Source of the DNA: Alphaproteobacteria bacterium
GTDB taxonomy: Bacteria > Pseudomonadota > Alphaproteobacteria > Rickettsiales > UBA3002
NCBI GenBank assembly: GCA_021732545.1
Contig: JAKFUW010000068.1
Coordinates: 1-8,975, forward strand
Length of the DNA: 8,975 bases
Direction: 5' to 3'
Part shown: piece after piece, positions 1 to 5,585 of the stretch
Numbering within the stretch: the first letter of the stretch is position 1
How the letters are laid out: every line of letters begins with the position of its first letter
Made by a program: the position numbers and the translations under genes
The notes under the pieces: model-generated
The model's input: the letters and a program-made list of their open reading frames with translations, nothing else
Database searches by the model: none
What the model was told of the DNA's origin: nothing

Positions 1-1
1 C

Positions 2-157
2 ACGCATGGCGCGCGCAGTTGGGCAGAGCTTCCTGCGCAAGCCATCAAATATATCCGCCGCATTGAAGAGCTGATCGAGTGCCCCGTGGCGATGCTTTCC
101 ACCAGCCCCAAGCGCGAAGATACAATTTTGGTGCGTGATCCGTTTTTGGATGATTAG
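2..157 (+). CDS. purA: Adenylosuccinate synthetase, C-terminal end (partial)
   Basis: The last 51 codons of adenylosuccinate synthetase; the gene begins outside the window. The enzyme joins IMP and aspartate using GTP to give adenylosuccinate, the first committed step of AMP synthesis, in the cytoplasm. The visible tail carries the family's C-terminal signature: a W-x-E-LP segment, then YIRRIEEL, then STSPKREDTILVRDPF, which matches the end of bacterial PurA (for example YIKRIEEL ... STGPDR ... LRDPF in E. coli). The reading frame is fixed by this match and ends at a TAG codon at 155-157. The next gene is convergent, and a hairpin lies between them. No disruption is seen in the part present. 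Confidence 0.95.
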   Translation, partial: THGARSWAELPAQAIKYIRRIEELIECPVAMLSTSPKREDTILVRDPFLDD

Positions 158-182
158 GCCTATTGCTTATCCCAGAAGCGTC

Positions 183-231
183 AGCGACGACGCGATCTTG
201 TGACCATCTGGTGAGACTGCGTCGTCTCGCT
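183..231. terminator. Hairpin between convergent genes; possible bidirectional terminator or worn palindromic repeat
   Basis: The arm AGCGACGACGC (183-193) pairs with GCGTCGTCTCGCT (219-231) with a two-base bulge, and the intervening part can pair further (TGACCA against TGGTGA, one mismatch). It sits between the ends of purA and the small minus-strand gene, where a terminator would be expected. There is no clear U-tract on either strand, so Rho-independent termination is uncertain. The flanking CTCGCAGTCCTCGCA text resembles the ends of the palindromic repeats further right, so it may be a degenerate repeat instead. Confidence 0.4.
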
Positions 232-266
232 TCATTGCACTCGCAGTCCTCGCAGAAGCGATGGGA

Positions 267-497
267 TTATTGAGTTAGAAATTTGATTCCAATCAGCACG
301 CCGCCCAGCGCCATAATCATGCCGCCGATGCGGATGGTAATATCGCGTTTAAGCAACTCCAAATCGACCTTGGTGGCAACGCTATCGCGCAGCGCATCAT
401 CCAAAGCCATGGCATGAGCCTTGGCCTGCGCTTCAGGGATACCAGAAGCCTTCAGGTGCTCTAAATAAGCTAACTTATCAAATGTTATCGTACTCAT
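267..497 (-). CDS. Small DUF1640-like coiled-coil protein with C-terminal membrane segment
   Basis: A 76-aa protein beginning MSTITFDKLAYLEHLKASG, which resembles the DUF1640 (CCDC90-like) family of small bacterial proteins that start MS-T-I-T-F-D and continue with an Ala/Glu-rich helix. The middle (about residues 20-55) is helical and charged (EAQAKAHAMALDDALRD, then ATKVDLELLKRD, the family's usual coiled coil). The last 20 residues (IGGMIMALGGVLIGIKFL) form a likely membrane helix. The start is placed at the ATG (495-497), where the family normally begins; an in-frame GTG at 537-539 would add 14 residues unlike the family. The coiled coil is shorter than in many relatives. The function of the family in bacteria is not known to me. 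The gene is convergent with purA and divergent from the pseudokinase gene. Confidence 0.75.
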   Translation of the reverse strand: MSTITFDKLAYLEHLKASGIPEAQAKAHAMALDDALRDSVATKVDLELLKRDITIRIGGMIMALGGVLIGIKFLTQ

Positions 498-574
498 ATA
501 TATTATGATACCAAATCTAGCCTGCAAAGGCAAGTGCACCTCAACCGCTTCATATCTATACTAAAGTTCTTCTG

Positions 575-604
575 TTGAAACCTTGCCCTTATTTAGCGTA
601 TACT
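575..604 (+). promoter_or_regulatory. Sigma-70-type promoter for the pseudokinase gene
   Basis: TTGAAA (575-580) and TATACT (599-604) are separated by 18 nt, a close match to the housekeeping consensus. The predicted transcription start near 611 leaves a leader of about 120 nt before the ATG at 732. No better pair was found in this divergent intergenic region of about 230 bp. Confidence 0.6.
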
Positions 605-670
605 GTGTTTAAGAATAAAAGCACATCGCACAGTAGCGGTATGAGCGGTCGCGGTTTTGGGTGAGCAGTT

Positions 671-712
671 GTGTTAGCACAGAGCGAACTACAAAAAAAG
701 CAGAGCTAATAC
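671..712 (+). promoter_or_regulatory. Possible leader hairpin upstream of the pseudokinase start
   Basis: GTGTTAGC (671-678) can pair with GCTAATAC (705-712) over eight positions, one being a G-U wobble, around a 26-nt loop that includes an A-rich run. It ends 8 nt before the AGGAG ribosome binding site (721-725), so folding could affect access to it. No known riboswitch class is recognised and no U-tract follows. A chance pairing remains possible. Confidence 0.25.
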
Positions 713-731
713 CAGAGAACAGGAGTCTTTC

Positions 732-2870
732 ATGGCACAAGCAGCCGCACCGCTTGAGTCGCCGCCCATGTCGTCAGGCATGGATGAGCTGGCGATGCTG
801 GAGGAGCATGTCGATAGCGGGCTATCGAAGCTGCTCGACACCCACGAGCCATCATACCGCTTTGAAACCCTGCCAACCGATGGCATCCCTGATCGTTTTG
901 TGCTGCATTATAACCGCCCGCTGCCCGCGCTCGATAGTGGTGGCGCACGCGCCTATGAGGCCAGCTGCCAGTTCGCCAAAGATCGTCCGGTTTATGCGCT
1001 CGTGCTCGATGCCAAAACGCCTCACAACACGCCGATGATTAATGCGCTTGCAGGAGTGGCGCACCCCAACCTGCTAACCCCGATCGAAGCCGCCACAATC
1101 AAAATATCGATGCTAAACGAAGTGCGGCTGGTGATGTTTGTCGATCGCCCCAAAGGCGCAACGCTTGCCGACATTATCGCCAGCGGCCAAACCTTTGGCG
1201 AAAAACACATCATCCACAATATCCTCACCCCCATCTGCGATGCGCTGACAACCTTACGCGAACAGGGTATCAGCCACGGCCGCATTCATCCGCGTCATAT
1301 TTACATCGACGAGCGCGTGGTGTTGGGCGAGTGTGTATCCGAGCCACAAGGCATGAGCCAGGAGCTGATTTATGAGCCGATTGAGCGAGCGCTGGCAAAC
1401 CCTGTGGCACGAGGGGCTGCCACCCCCAAAAGCGATGTTTATAGCCTTGCCATACTCACCTATGAGCTGATGTTTGGCGCGGGCCGCCTGCGCGAAGCAG
1501 ATGGCGCGCTCTATATCAAATCCATCCTGGAAATGGGAGCCTATCATCTGCTGACCGCGAGCAAAGATTTAAGCGATGATTTTGCCGATTTTTTCCGTGG
1601 CGCCCTGTGCGAAGATCAGAACGAGCGTTGGGGGTTGGAGCACGTGCGCAACTGGATAGGCGGCAAGCGCTACAACCTGATTCATCCCTCGCTGCCCACC
1701 GAATCCAGCCGCCCCTTCACCTTTGCTGATGCGGATTATTTTAACTGCCGCGCGATAGCCAATACCATCGCCCGTAATTGGTCTCGCGCGGGTAAAGATA
1801 TCCGCCAGGCCAAGCTTGATCGTTGGCTAGCAGTATCGGCGCACAAAAACGAGACGGCCGACCGCGTGGAGCGCATCATTCGCTCAACTGGCGGCGACAA
1901 AAGCACCAACCCCAAACTCAATAACGAAATGAACGCACGCATCATCATCGCGCTCGATCCGAACGGTCCCATCCGCCATGAAAAAATCGCGATGAACATT
2001 GATGGCATCGGCACGCTTGCCGCACAGTTGCTTCACCACAACCACACCCAAGAACTCGCGCAACTGGTGGAGGCTATTGAATTCGATTTGCCCAATTATT
2101 TAAGCGATCATTCCACAATCGAAAAAACCAATGCGGTCTCAGATATGTTATGGAAATTCCAGACCATCCGAATGCATATCAAACAAAAGGATTTAGGTTT
2201 TGGGTTTGAGCGTTTGCTCTATGGCATCAATCCGCATTTGCCGTGCCAGAGCAATCTGTTGCTGGCGCATCATGTCACCGAGATTGAACATGCGTTGCGA
2301 GTGCTCGATTCGCTCGCATTAATCAATGCGCGCGATACGTCGTTGCTTGACCGGCATTTGTGCGGATTTTTGGCAGCGGGTATTAACCTTTCCAAGGAAA
2401 TTAAATTTGCGCATCTGGCCAAAATGCCAAAGCTGCGCGATCATCCTGAACTCAAAGCCCTCAAAATCATAAGCTTAGCGCAAGTAAAAGCAGGCAACCC
2501 AAAATTGGTTGGGTTGGCCACATGGGCCGCCATGCGCGTTGAAAAACTCTCCGAACATATTCACAACCGCAAAACCCGAAAAACGCTCAAAGAACGCCTG
2601 AAAGATGCGGCAAGTTCTGGTATCATCAGCCACACACTCAACGCTCTGACCGAAAGCGATATGACTCGCGAAGATCACGTAGGGTTTGGCAAAGCGGTTG
2701 CAATCTATGACCGTAATCGTAACCGAATCGAATCGCTCAGCAATCCCAAAACAGTCGATAAAATGTCGAAAGATATGGGTGGCAGAATCTCGGTATTTTT
2801 GGCTTATTTTGCGTTGTGTATCACGGTTTATATTTTAATTGATGAATATTATATTGGTGGCGGATTCTAA
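732..2870 (+). CDS. Tail-anchored protein-kinase-like protein (pseudokinase) with unrecognised C-terminal region
   Basis: A 712-aa protein. Residues about 55-310 follow the Ser/Thr protein kinase fold: a catalytic-loop equivalent HGRIHPRHI (182-190), a subdomain IX match SDVYSLA (234-240, conserved Asp235), and a subdomain XI Arg (299, in NERW). The catalytic residues are missing. HRD reads H-G-R, the Lys and Asn of the loop are His186 and His189, the DFG position reads LGE (198-200), and the beta3 stretch VYALVL (87-92) has no VAIK-type lysine. It is therefore probably a pseudokinase acting as a binder or scaffold. Residues about 310-680 are helical, rich in His, Asn and charged residues, and match nothing I recognise. 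A single membrane helix (686-703) near the C-terminus suggests a tail anchor with the bulk in the cytoplasm. AGGAG (721-725) sits 6 nt before the ATG. The genes downstream on the same strand encode a membrane protein, a STAS protein and a SpoIIE-type phosphatase, which suggests a signalling role (inference). Confidence 0.8.
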   Translation: MAQAAAPLESPPMSSGMDELAMLEEHVDSGLSKLLDTHEPSYRFETLPTDGIPDRFVLHYNRPLPALDSGGARAYEASCQFAKDRPVYALVLDAKTPHNTPMINALAGVAHPNLLTPIEAATIKISMLNEVRLVMFVDRPKGATLADIIASGQTFGEKHIIHNILTPICDALTTLREQGISHGRIHPRHIYIDERVVLGECVSEPQGMSQELIYEPIERALANPVARGAATPKSDVYSLAILTYELMFGAGRLREADGALYIKSILEMGAYHLLTASKDLSDDFADFFRGALCEDQNERWGLEHVRNWIGGKRYNLIHPSLPTESSRPFTFADADYFNCRAIANTIARNWSRAGKDIRQAKLDRWLAVSAHKNETADRVERIIRSTGGDKSTNPKLNNEMNARIIIALDPNGPIRHEKIAMNIDGIGTLAAQLLHHNHTQELAQLVEAIEFDLPNYLSDHSTIEKTNAVSDMLWKFQTIRMHIKQKDLGFGFERLLYGINPHLPCQSNLLLAHHVTEIEHALRVLDSLALINARDTSLLDRHLCGFLAAGINLSKEIKFAHLAKMPKLRDHPELKALKIISLAQVKAGNPKLVGLATWAAMRVEKLSEHIHNRKTRKTLKERLKDAASSGIISHTLNALTESDMTREDHVGFGKAVAIYDRNRNRIESLSNPKTVDKMSKDMGGRISVFLAYFALCITVYILIDEYYIGGGF

Positions 2871-2891
2871 GATGATTTATTTTTCTGTTCT

Positions 2892-2992
2892 GTCATTGCG
2901 AGCATTTTGGAACAAAATGCGTGGCAATCCATCTGTTTGCACACCATTAAACATGGATTGCCGCGTCGGCCTACAGGCCTCCTCGCAATGAC
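2892..2992 (+). repeat. Palindromic intergenic repeat, copy 1
   Basis: Perfect 11-bp terminal inverted repeats GTCATTGCGAG (2892-2902) and CTCGCAATGAC (2982-2992) enclose a second pair, GGCAATCCAT (2923-2932) and ATGGATTGCC (2953-2962). Between them lie two side hairpins: GCATTTT/AAAATGC (2902-2920) and GGCC-TACA-GGCC (2968-2979). The whole can fold as a cloverleaf. It is homologous to the element at 3549-3650, which lies in the opposite orientation. Sequences of this type (GTCATTGCGAG ... GCAATCCAT) are dispersed repeats in several alphaproteobacterial genomes. No coding capacity is seen. Confidence 0.9.
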
Positions 2993-3029
2993 GCACACAC
3001 CTAAACATTCGTAACCCAAAGGTCTCACA

Positions 3030-3509
3030 ATGAGCAAAAAAGATAAAAAGAAAAAATCCGATAAGAAACGTGGCGGTGGCTGGATTATATTCTTGATGAT
3101 CATCACCAGCATCGCGATGATTTTGACCCTGCAAATGACCTATGTGCTATTCGTCATCGGCGTGATTCCATCATTCGTGGCTTATTACATCGACCGTACG
3201 CACAACCGCAGCCTGTTTCACACCGTCATGCCGTGCAATCTATCAGGAGTGTTGCCTTTCATTGCGCAACTGGCCGTAGGCGGAAATCAATCGTCGCAGC
3301 TGCAATCGATGCTAGGAGATTTAAGCGTGATGCTGATGATGTATGTATCGGCGGGTTTTGGGTGGATTGTCTATTATGCCTCGCCCCACCTCGCCTCGCT
3401 GATTATCAATACTATCAATTCGCGCCAGATTTCCTCGCTGCAAAATTCCCAATCGCGCTTAATGTCTGAGTGGGGCAATGAAGTCACCCGCGTGGAGATG
3501 GATAGCTAG
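3030..3509 (+). CDS. Small multi-pass membrane protein of unknown function
   Basis: A 159-aa protein that I do not recognise. The N-terminus is a strongly basic tail (residues 2-14, nearly all Lys, Asp and Arg), followed by hydrophobic stretches at about 18-36, 38-54, 66-83 and 97-126, so three or four membrane passes are likely, with the basic tail probably cytoplasmic. The C-terminal 30 residues are polar. An AAAGG sequence lies about 8 nt before the ATG. The gene follows the pseudokinase on the same strand and precedes the STAS/phosphatase pair. It is bracketed by two inverted copies of one palindromic repeat. It could be a membrane partner of the tail-anchored pseudokinase (position only). 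No enzymatic motif is visible. Confidence 0.75.
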   Translation: MSKKDKKKKSDKKRGGGWIIFLMIITSIAMILTLQMTYVLFVIGVIPSFVAYYIDRTHNRSLFHTVMPCNLSGVLPFIAQLAVGGNQSSQLQSMLGDLSVMLMMYVSAGFGWIVYYASPHLASLIINTINSRQISSLQNSQSRLMSEWGNEVTRVEMDS

Positions 3510-3548
3510 GCGCTGCCTCTATAGGGCACCTGCCATAGACTCGATTTA

Positions 3549-3650
3549 CGTCTTTGCGAGGGAGCAAAGCGACCGAAGCAATCCATGGTTTATCAATGCC
3601 ATACAGATATGGATTGCCACGCATTTTTGATAAAAATGCTCGCAAAGACG
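3549..3650 (-). repeat. Palindromic intergenic repeat, copy 2 (inverted relative to copy 1)
   Basis: Perfect 12-bp terminal inverted repeats CGTCTTTGCGAG (3549-3560) and CTCGCAAAGACG (3639-3650) surround CAATCCAT (3579-3586) and ATGGATTG (3609-3616), plus a side hairpin GCATTTTT/AAAAATGC (3621-3639). Read on the minus strand it aligns along its length with the copy at 2892-2992 (GCGAGCATTTT, AAAATGCGTGGCAATCCAT, CATGGATTGC). The termini differ from copy 1 by a paired change (CATTG/CAATG against CTTTG/CAAAG), so complementarity is preserved, which points to structural constraint. Confidence 0.9.
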
Positions 3651-3708
3651 AGTTTATAGAGATGCCTCATAGTGAAACACGAAACGCCAACTTTACGCTT
3701 TTTGTGCG

Positions 3709-3726
3709 ATGCATGTTCTCATGCAT
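3709..3726. promoter_or_regulatory. Perfect 7-bp inverted repeat upstream of the STAS gene; candidate operator
   Basis: ATGCATG-TTCT-CATGCAT, a perfect hyphenated palindrome 46 nt before the chosen STAS start. It lies in the spacer of a weak promoter-like pair (TTGTGC 3702-3707, TATTCT 3726-3731, 18-nt spacing), a plausible place for a repressor site. It could also form a small hairpin in a read-through transcript from the upstream genes. No U-tract follows, so a terminator is unlikely. Confidence 0.35.
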
Positions 3727-3771
3727 ATTCTCACGTGATACAGCATGATGACATCACAGCAGGAAGCGATC

Positions 3772-4095
3772 ATGGACATCCAAACCACAGAGCAATCGGG
3801 AGTATTTTCAGCCATTTTTTCAGGCCGATTTACGTTCAACGACAATCAACATTTTCGGCAATTTTTAAAACAGATCGAAGCCTCGCAAACACTCCATACC
3901 ATCCGGCTGGAATGCGCGAAGATCGAATTCATTGATTCGGCGGCGCTGGGCATGCTGCTGATCTTGCATGATCTGGCGCTGGAAAAAGGCGTGCGCGTCA
4001 TGCTGTGCGGCGCGCAAGGGCAGTTTCAACGGATGATCGAAATTTCTAAATTCGATCTGCTCTTTACCATCGAGCCATTGATGCGGCATGGCTGA
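3772..4095 (+). CDS. STAS-domain protein (anti-sigma factor antagonist-like)
   Basis: A 107-aa single-domain STAS protein of the SpoIIAA/RsbV type. Such proteins bind a partner when dephosphorylated and are switched off by phosphorylation on a conserved Ser. The hallmark segment IEFIDSAALGMLL is present with the candidate phosphorylatable Ser56 in D-S-A-A-L-G; an N-terminal beta strand (FSGRFTF) and a late VMLCGAQG strand complete the fold. The ATG at 3772 is preferred because AGGAA (3761-3765) lies 6 nt upstream; in-frame ATGs at 3745 and 3748 would add 8-9 residues with no good ribosome binding site. Its end overlaps the start of the phosphatase gene by 8 nt, implying translational coupling and a functional pair. 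No HATPase anti-sigma kinase, the usual binding partner, is present in the window. Confidence 0.88.
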   Translation: MDIQTTEQSGVFSAIFSGRFTFNDNQHFRQFLKQIEASQTLHTIRLECAKIEFIDSAALGMLLILHDLALEKGVRVMLCGAQGQFQRMIEISKFDLLFTIEPLMRHG

Positions 4096-5260
4096 CCCGA
4101 CCGCACATTCCATGTATGAGTGCGCCATTTTAATTGTCGATGATGACGATCATGACCGCGCGTATGTGGCAGAAGCGCTGTGTCGTGCGGGTTTCAAAGC
4201 CGTTTTTCAAGCTAACCTGCTAAAAGAAGCCATTTGGATGATTGAGCACCGCCGCTTTGATTTAATCATGACCGAGATGATTCTGCCCGATGGCGCAGAT
4301 CACGCCATCATCGAAAAACTGATGAGCGCTGCGGGCTCACAAAGCCCTATCTATATGGCGCTCACCAGCATCAACCACCCTAGCCAGCGGGTGGAATGGT
4401 TTCGCGCAGGGATCGTCGATTTAATGCTCAAACCCATTTTCACGGAAGAACTGATCATCAAAATCGAGATGCATCTGCAGCGTCAGGTGGCCTATCAGAT
4501 GCTCGCCCATTACCATGATCGCGTGAGCGCAGAACTGGCTGCCGCGCGCCACATGCAGCATGCGTTGTTGCCCAGCGATGACGACACCAATGCGCTAATA
4601 CAAACGCATGGCTTGCGGATTGATAGCCTGTTTTTACCCACTGCTGAGATGGCCGGCGATTTATGGGGAATGCTTGCTTTTGATAATCATAAAATCGCCA
4701 TCTATAGCTGCGATGTGGTGGGGCATGGAGTTGCGGCAGCGATACAATCCTTTCGGATTCATGCGATGCTGCGCGAATTAGCACCGTGCTCCGATGCGCC
4801 CGATGCACTGCTGCATGCACTCAATAACAAGCTATGCGATCTGTTTGAGCGCGGCCAATTTGCAACCTTTTTCTATTGCGTGATCGATACTGTGCATCAC
4901 ACGCTGCACTATGCATCGGCAGGTGCGCCAAGCCCATTGCTTTATTCGCATTCGGCGCAAGAGGTGAAATATATCAGTGGCGCAGGGCTGCCGCTTGGCA
5001 TCCGCCGCAACCACGTTTATGAGGCGCATGCCTTGCCCTTTCACGCCCACGACACCTTGCTGCTTTACAGCGATGCGCTGATTGAAAATGACCATTGCGA
5101 CGAAACACGCCTGATGGAATGGGTGGATGATTATGTGCAATATGGCGTGGTGCAAACGGGACAAAATCTGAAAGATTACATCCTAAAAACCCTTGCCAAC
5201 CCGTTCATGCCCGCGCTGGAAGATGATCTGACGGTGGTATGTGTGGTGAGAGATGGGTAA
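4088..5260 (+). CDS. Receiver-domain / SpoIIE-type PP2C phosphatase fusion with Glu in place of the receiver phospho-Asp
   Basis: A 390-aa cytoplasmic protein. The N-terminal receiver (about 12-130) has acidic-pocket Asp18/Asp19 (LIVDDDD), conserved Thr93 (ALTS) and Lys115 (LKPIF). The phospho-acceptor position in DLIMTEMILPDG is Glu63, not Asp (codon GAG, 4274-4276). A helical linker (ELAAARHMQHALLP, 149-162) of the kind found in RsbU-like proteins leads to a PP2C/SpoIIE domain with metal-binding acids Asp191 (AGDLW), Asp209 (CDVVGHG), Asp329 (YSDALIE) and Asp379/Asp380 (EDDLTV), so it should be catalytically competent. Its expected substrate is the phosphorylated STAS protein encoded just upstream, whose gene overlaps it by 8 nt. 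Glu63 may mimic permanent phosphorylation or mark a receiver controlled by binding. A start at ATG 4112 (MYECAILIV) would also keep the whole receiver; 4088 is chosen for the coupling. No sigma factor or kinase gene follows; a toxin-antitoxin pair does. Confidence 0.9.
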   Translation: MADPTAHSMYECAILIVDDDDHDRAYVAEALCRAGFKAVFQANLLKEAIWMIEHRRFDLIMTEMILPDGADHAIIEKLMSAAGSQSPIYMALTSINHPSQRVEWFRAGIVDLMLKPIFTEELIIKIEMHLQRQVAYQMLAHYHDRVSAELAAARHMQHALLPSDDDTNALIQTHGLRIDSLFLPTAEMAGDLWGMLAFDNHKIAIYSCDVVGHGVAAAIQSFRIHAMLRELAPCSDAPDALLHALNNKLCDLFERGQFATFFYCVIDTVHHTLHYASAGAPSPLLYSHSAQEVKYISGAGLPLGIRRNHVYEAHALPFHAHDTLLLYSDALIENDHCDETRLMEWVDDYVQYGVVQTGQNLKDYILKTLANPFMPALEDDLTVVCVVRDG

Positions 5261-5279
5261 TGTGAAAGCAAGAAATTAA

Positions 5280-5308
5280 TTGTACGTTTTGTACAATCAG
5301 ACTATAAT
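5280..5308 (+). promoter_or_regulatory. Promoter with overlapping palindromic operator of the toxin-antitoxin operon
   Basis: TTGTAC (5280-5285) and a perfect TATAAT (5303-5308) are 17 nt apart. The -35 region is part of the palindrome TTGTAC-N5-GTACAA (5280-5296), and TTGTACAA (5289-5296) is itself a full palindrome containing TGTACA, the core recognised by YefM-type antitoxins in E. coli yefM-yoeB. The layout fits autorepression by the antitoxin encoded 40 nt downstream; the operator role is inferred. Confidence 0.65.
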
Positions 5309-5336
5309 AACGGTCGAATCTAATAGCGAGGTTATT

Positions 5337-5585
5337 ATGCAGATTGTATCTTCAAGCCAAGCACGCAATAATCTGGCAGCGATGCTGGACAAAGCACAAC
5401 ATGAACCCATCGCCATCCAAAAGCAGGGGCGTAATGCAGCGGTTCTGCTCTCTTACGAAGAATATGAACGGCTGACTTGCAATCCCTCTTCCCGCTTTCA
5501 AAGCATTTGCGAGCGCATTGGCCGCAATGCCACAGAGCGCGGGCTAACCGATGAAATATTCAATGAGATTATAGCGCAAGGCTAA
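5337..5585 (+). CDS. Antitoxin, Phd/YefM family
   Basis: An 82-aa protein. The N-terminal half (MQIVSSSQARNNLAAMLD, then IAIQKQGRNAAVLLSYEEYERL) is the typical Phd/YefM DNA-binding fold. The C-terminal third, ending TDEIFNEIIAQG, is the part expected to fold onto the toxin. ATG 5337 is chosen because GAGG (5328-5331) lies 5 nt upstream and family members begin with this strand; an in-frame TTG at 5280 falls inside the promoter and would add 19 unrelated residues. The TAA stop is followed at once by the toxin ATG. The protein should neutralise the PIN toxin and repress the promoter at 5280-5308. Pairing a Phd/YefM antitoxin with a PIN toxin is known, though other antitoxin types are also common with PIN proteins. 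Confidence 0.9.
   Translation: MQIVSSSQARNNLAAMLDKAQHEPIAIQKQGRNAAVLLSYEEYERLTCNPSSRFQSICERIGRNATERGLTDEIFNEIIAQG

Noticed and set aside
498..539. GTG-initiated N-terminal extension of the DUF1640-like protein
   Set aside because: The added 14 residues do not resemble the family, whose members normally start at the MSTITF segment.
3519..3538. Small hairpin CTAT...GGCA/TGCC...ATAG after the 159-aa gene, considered as a terminator
   Set aside because: Short and bulged, and not followed by a U-tract; the sequence does not support Rho-independent termination.
2892..3650. CRISPR-like or composite-transposon reading of the two repeats
   Set aside because: There are only two copies, about 650 bp apart and in opposite orientation, with no transposase and no regular spacers.
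3554..3748. 64-codon open frame starting inside repeat copy 2
   Set aside because: Its first half is the palindromic repeat itself and the rest is non-coding in character; there is no ribosome binding site or homology.
4458..4820. 120-codon open frame on the minus strand
   Set aside because: Antisense shadow of the receiver-phosphatase gene, with biased composition and no recognisable motif.
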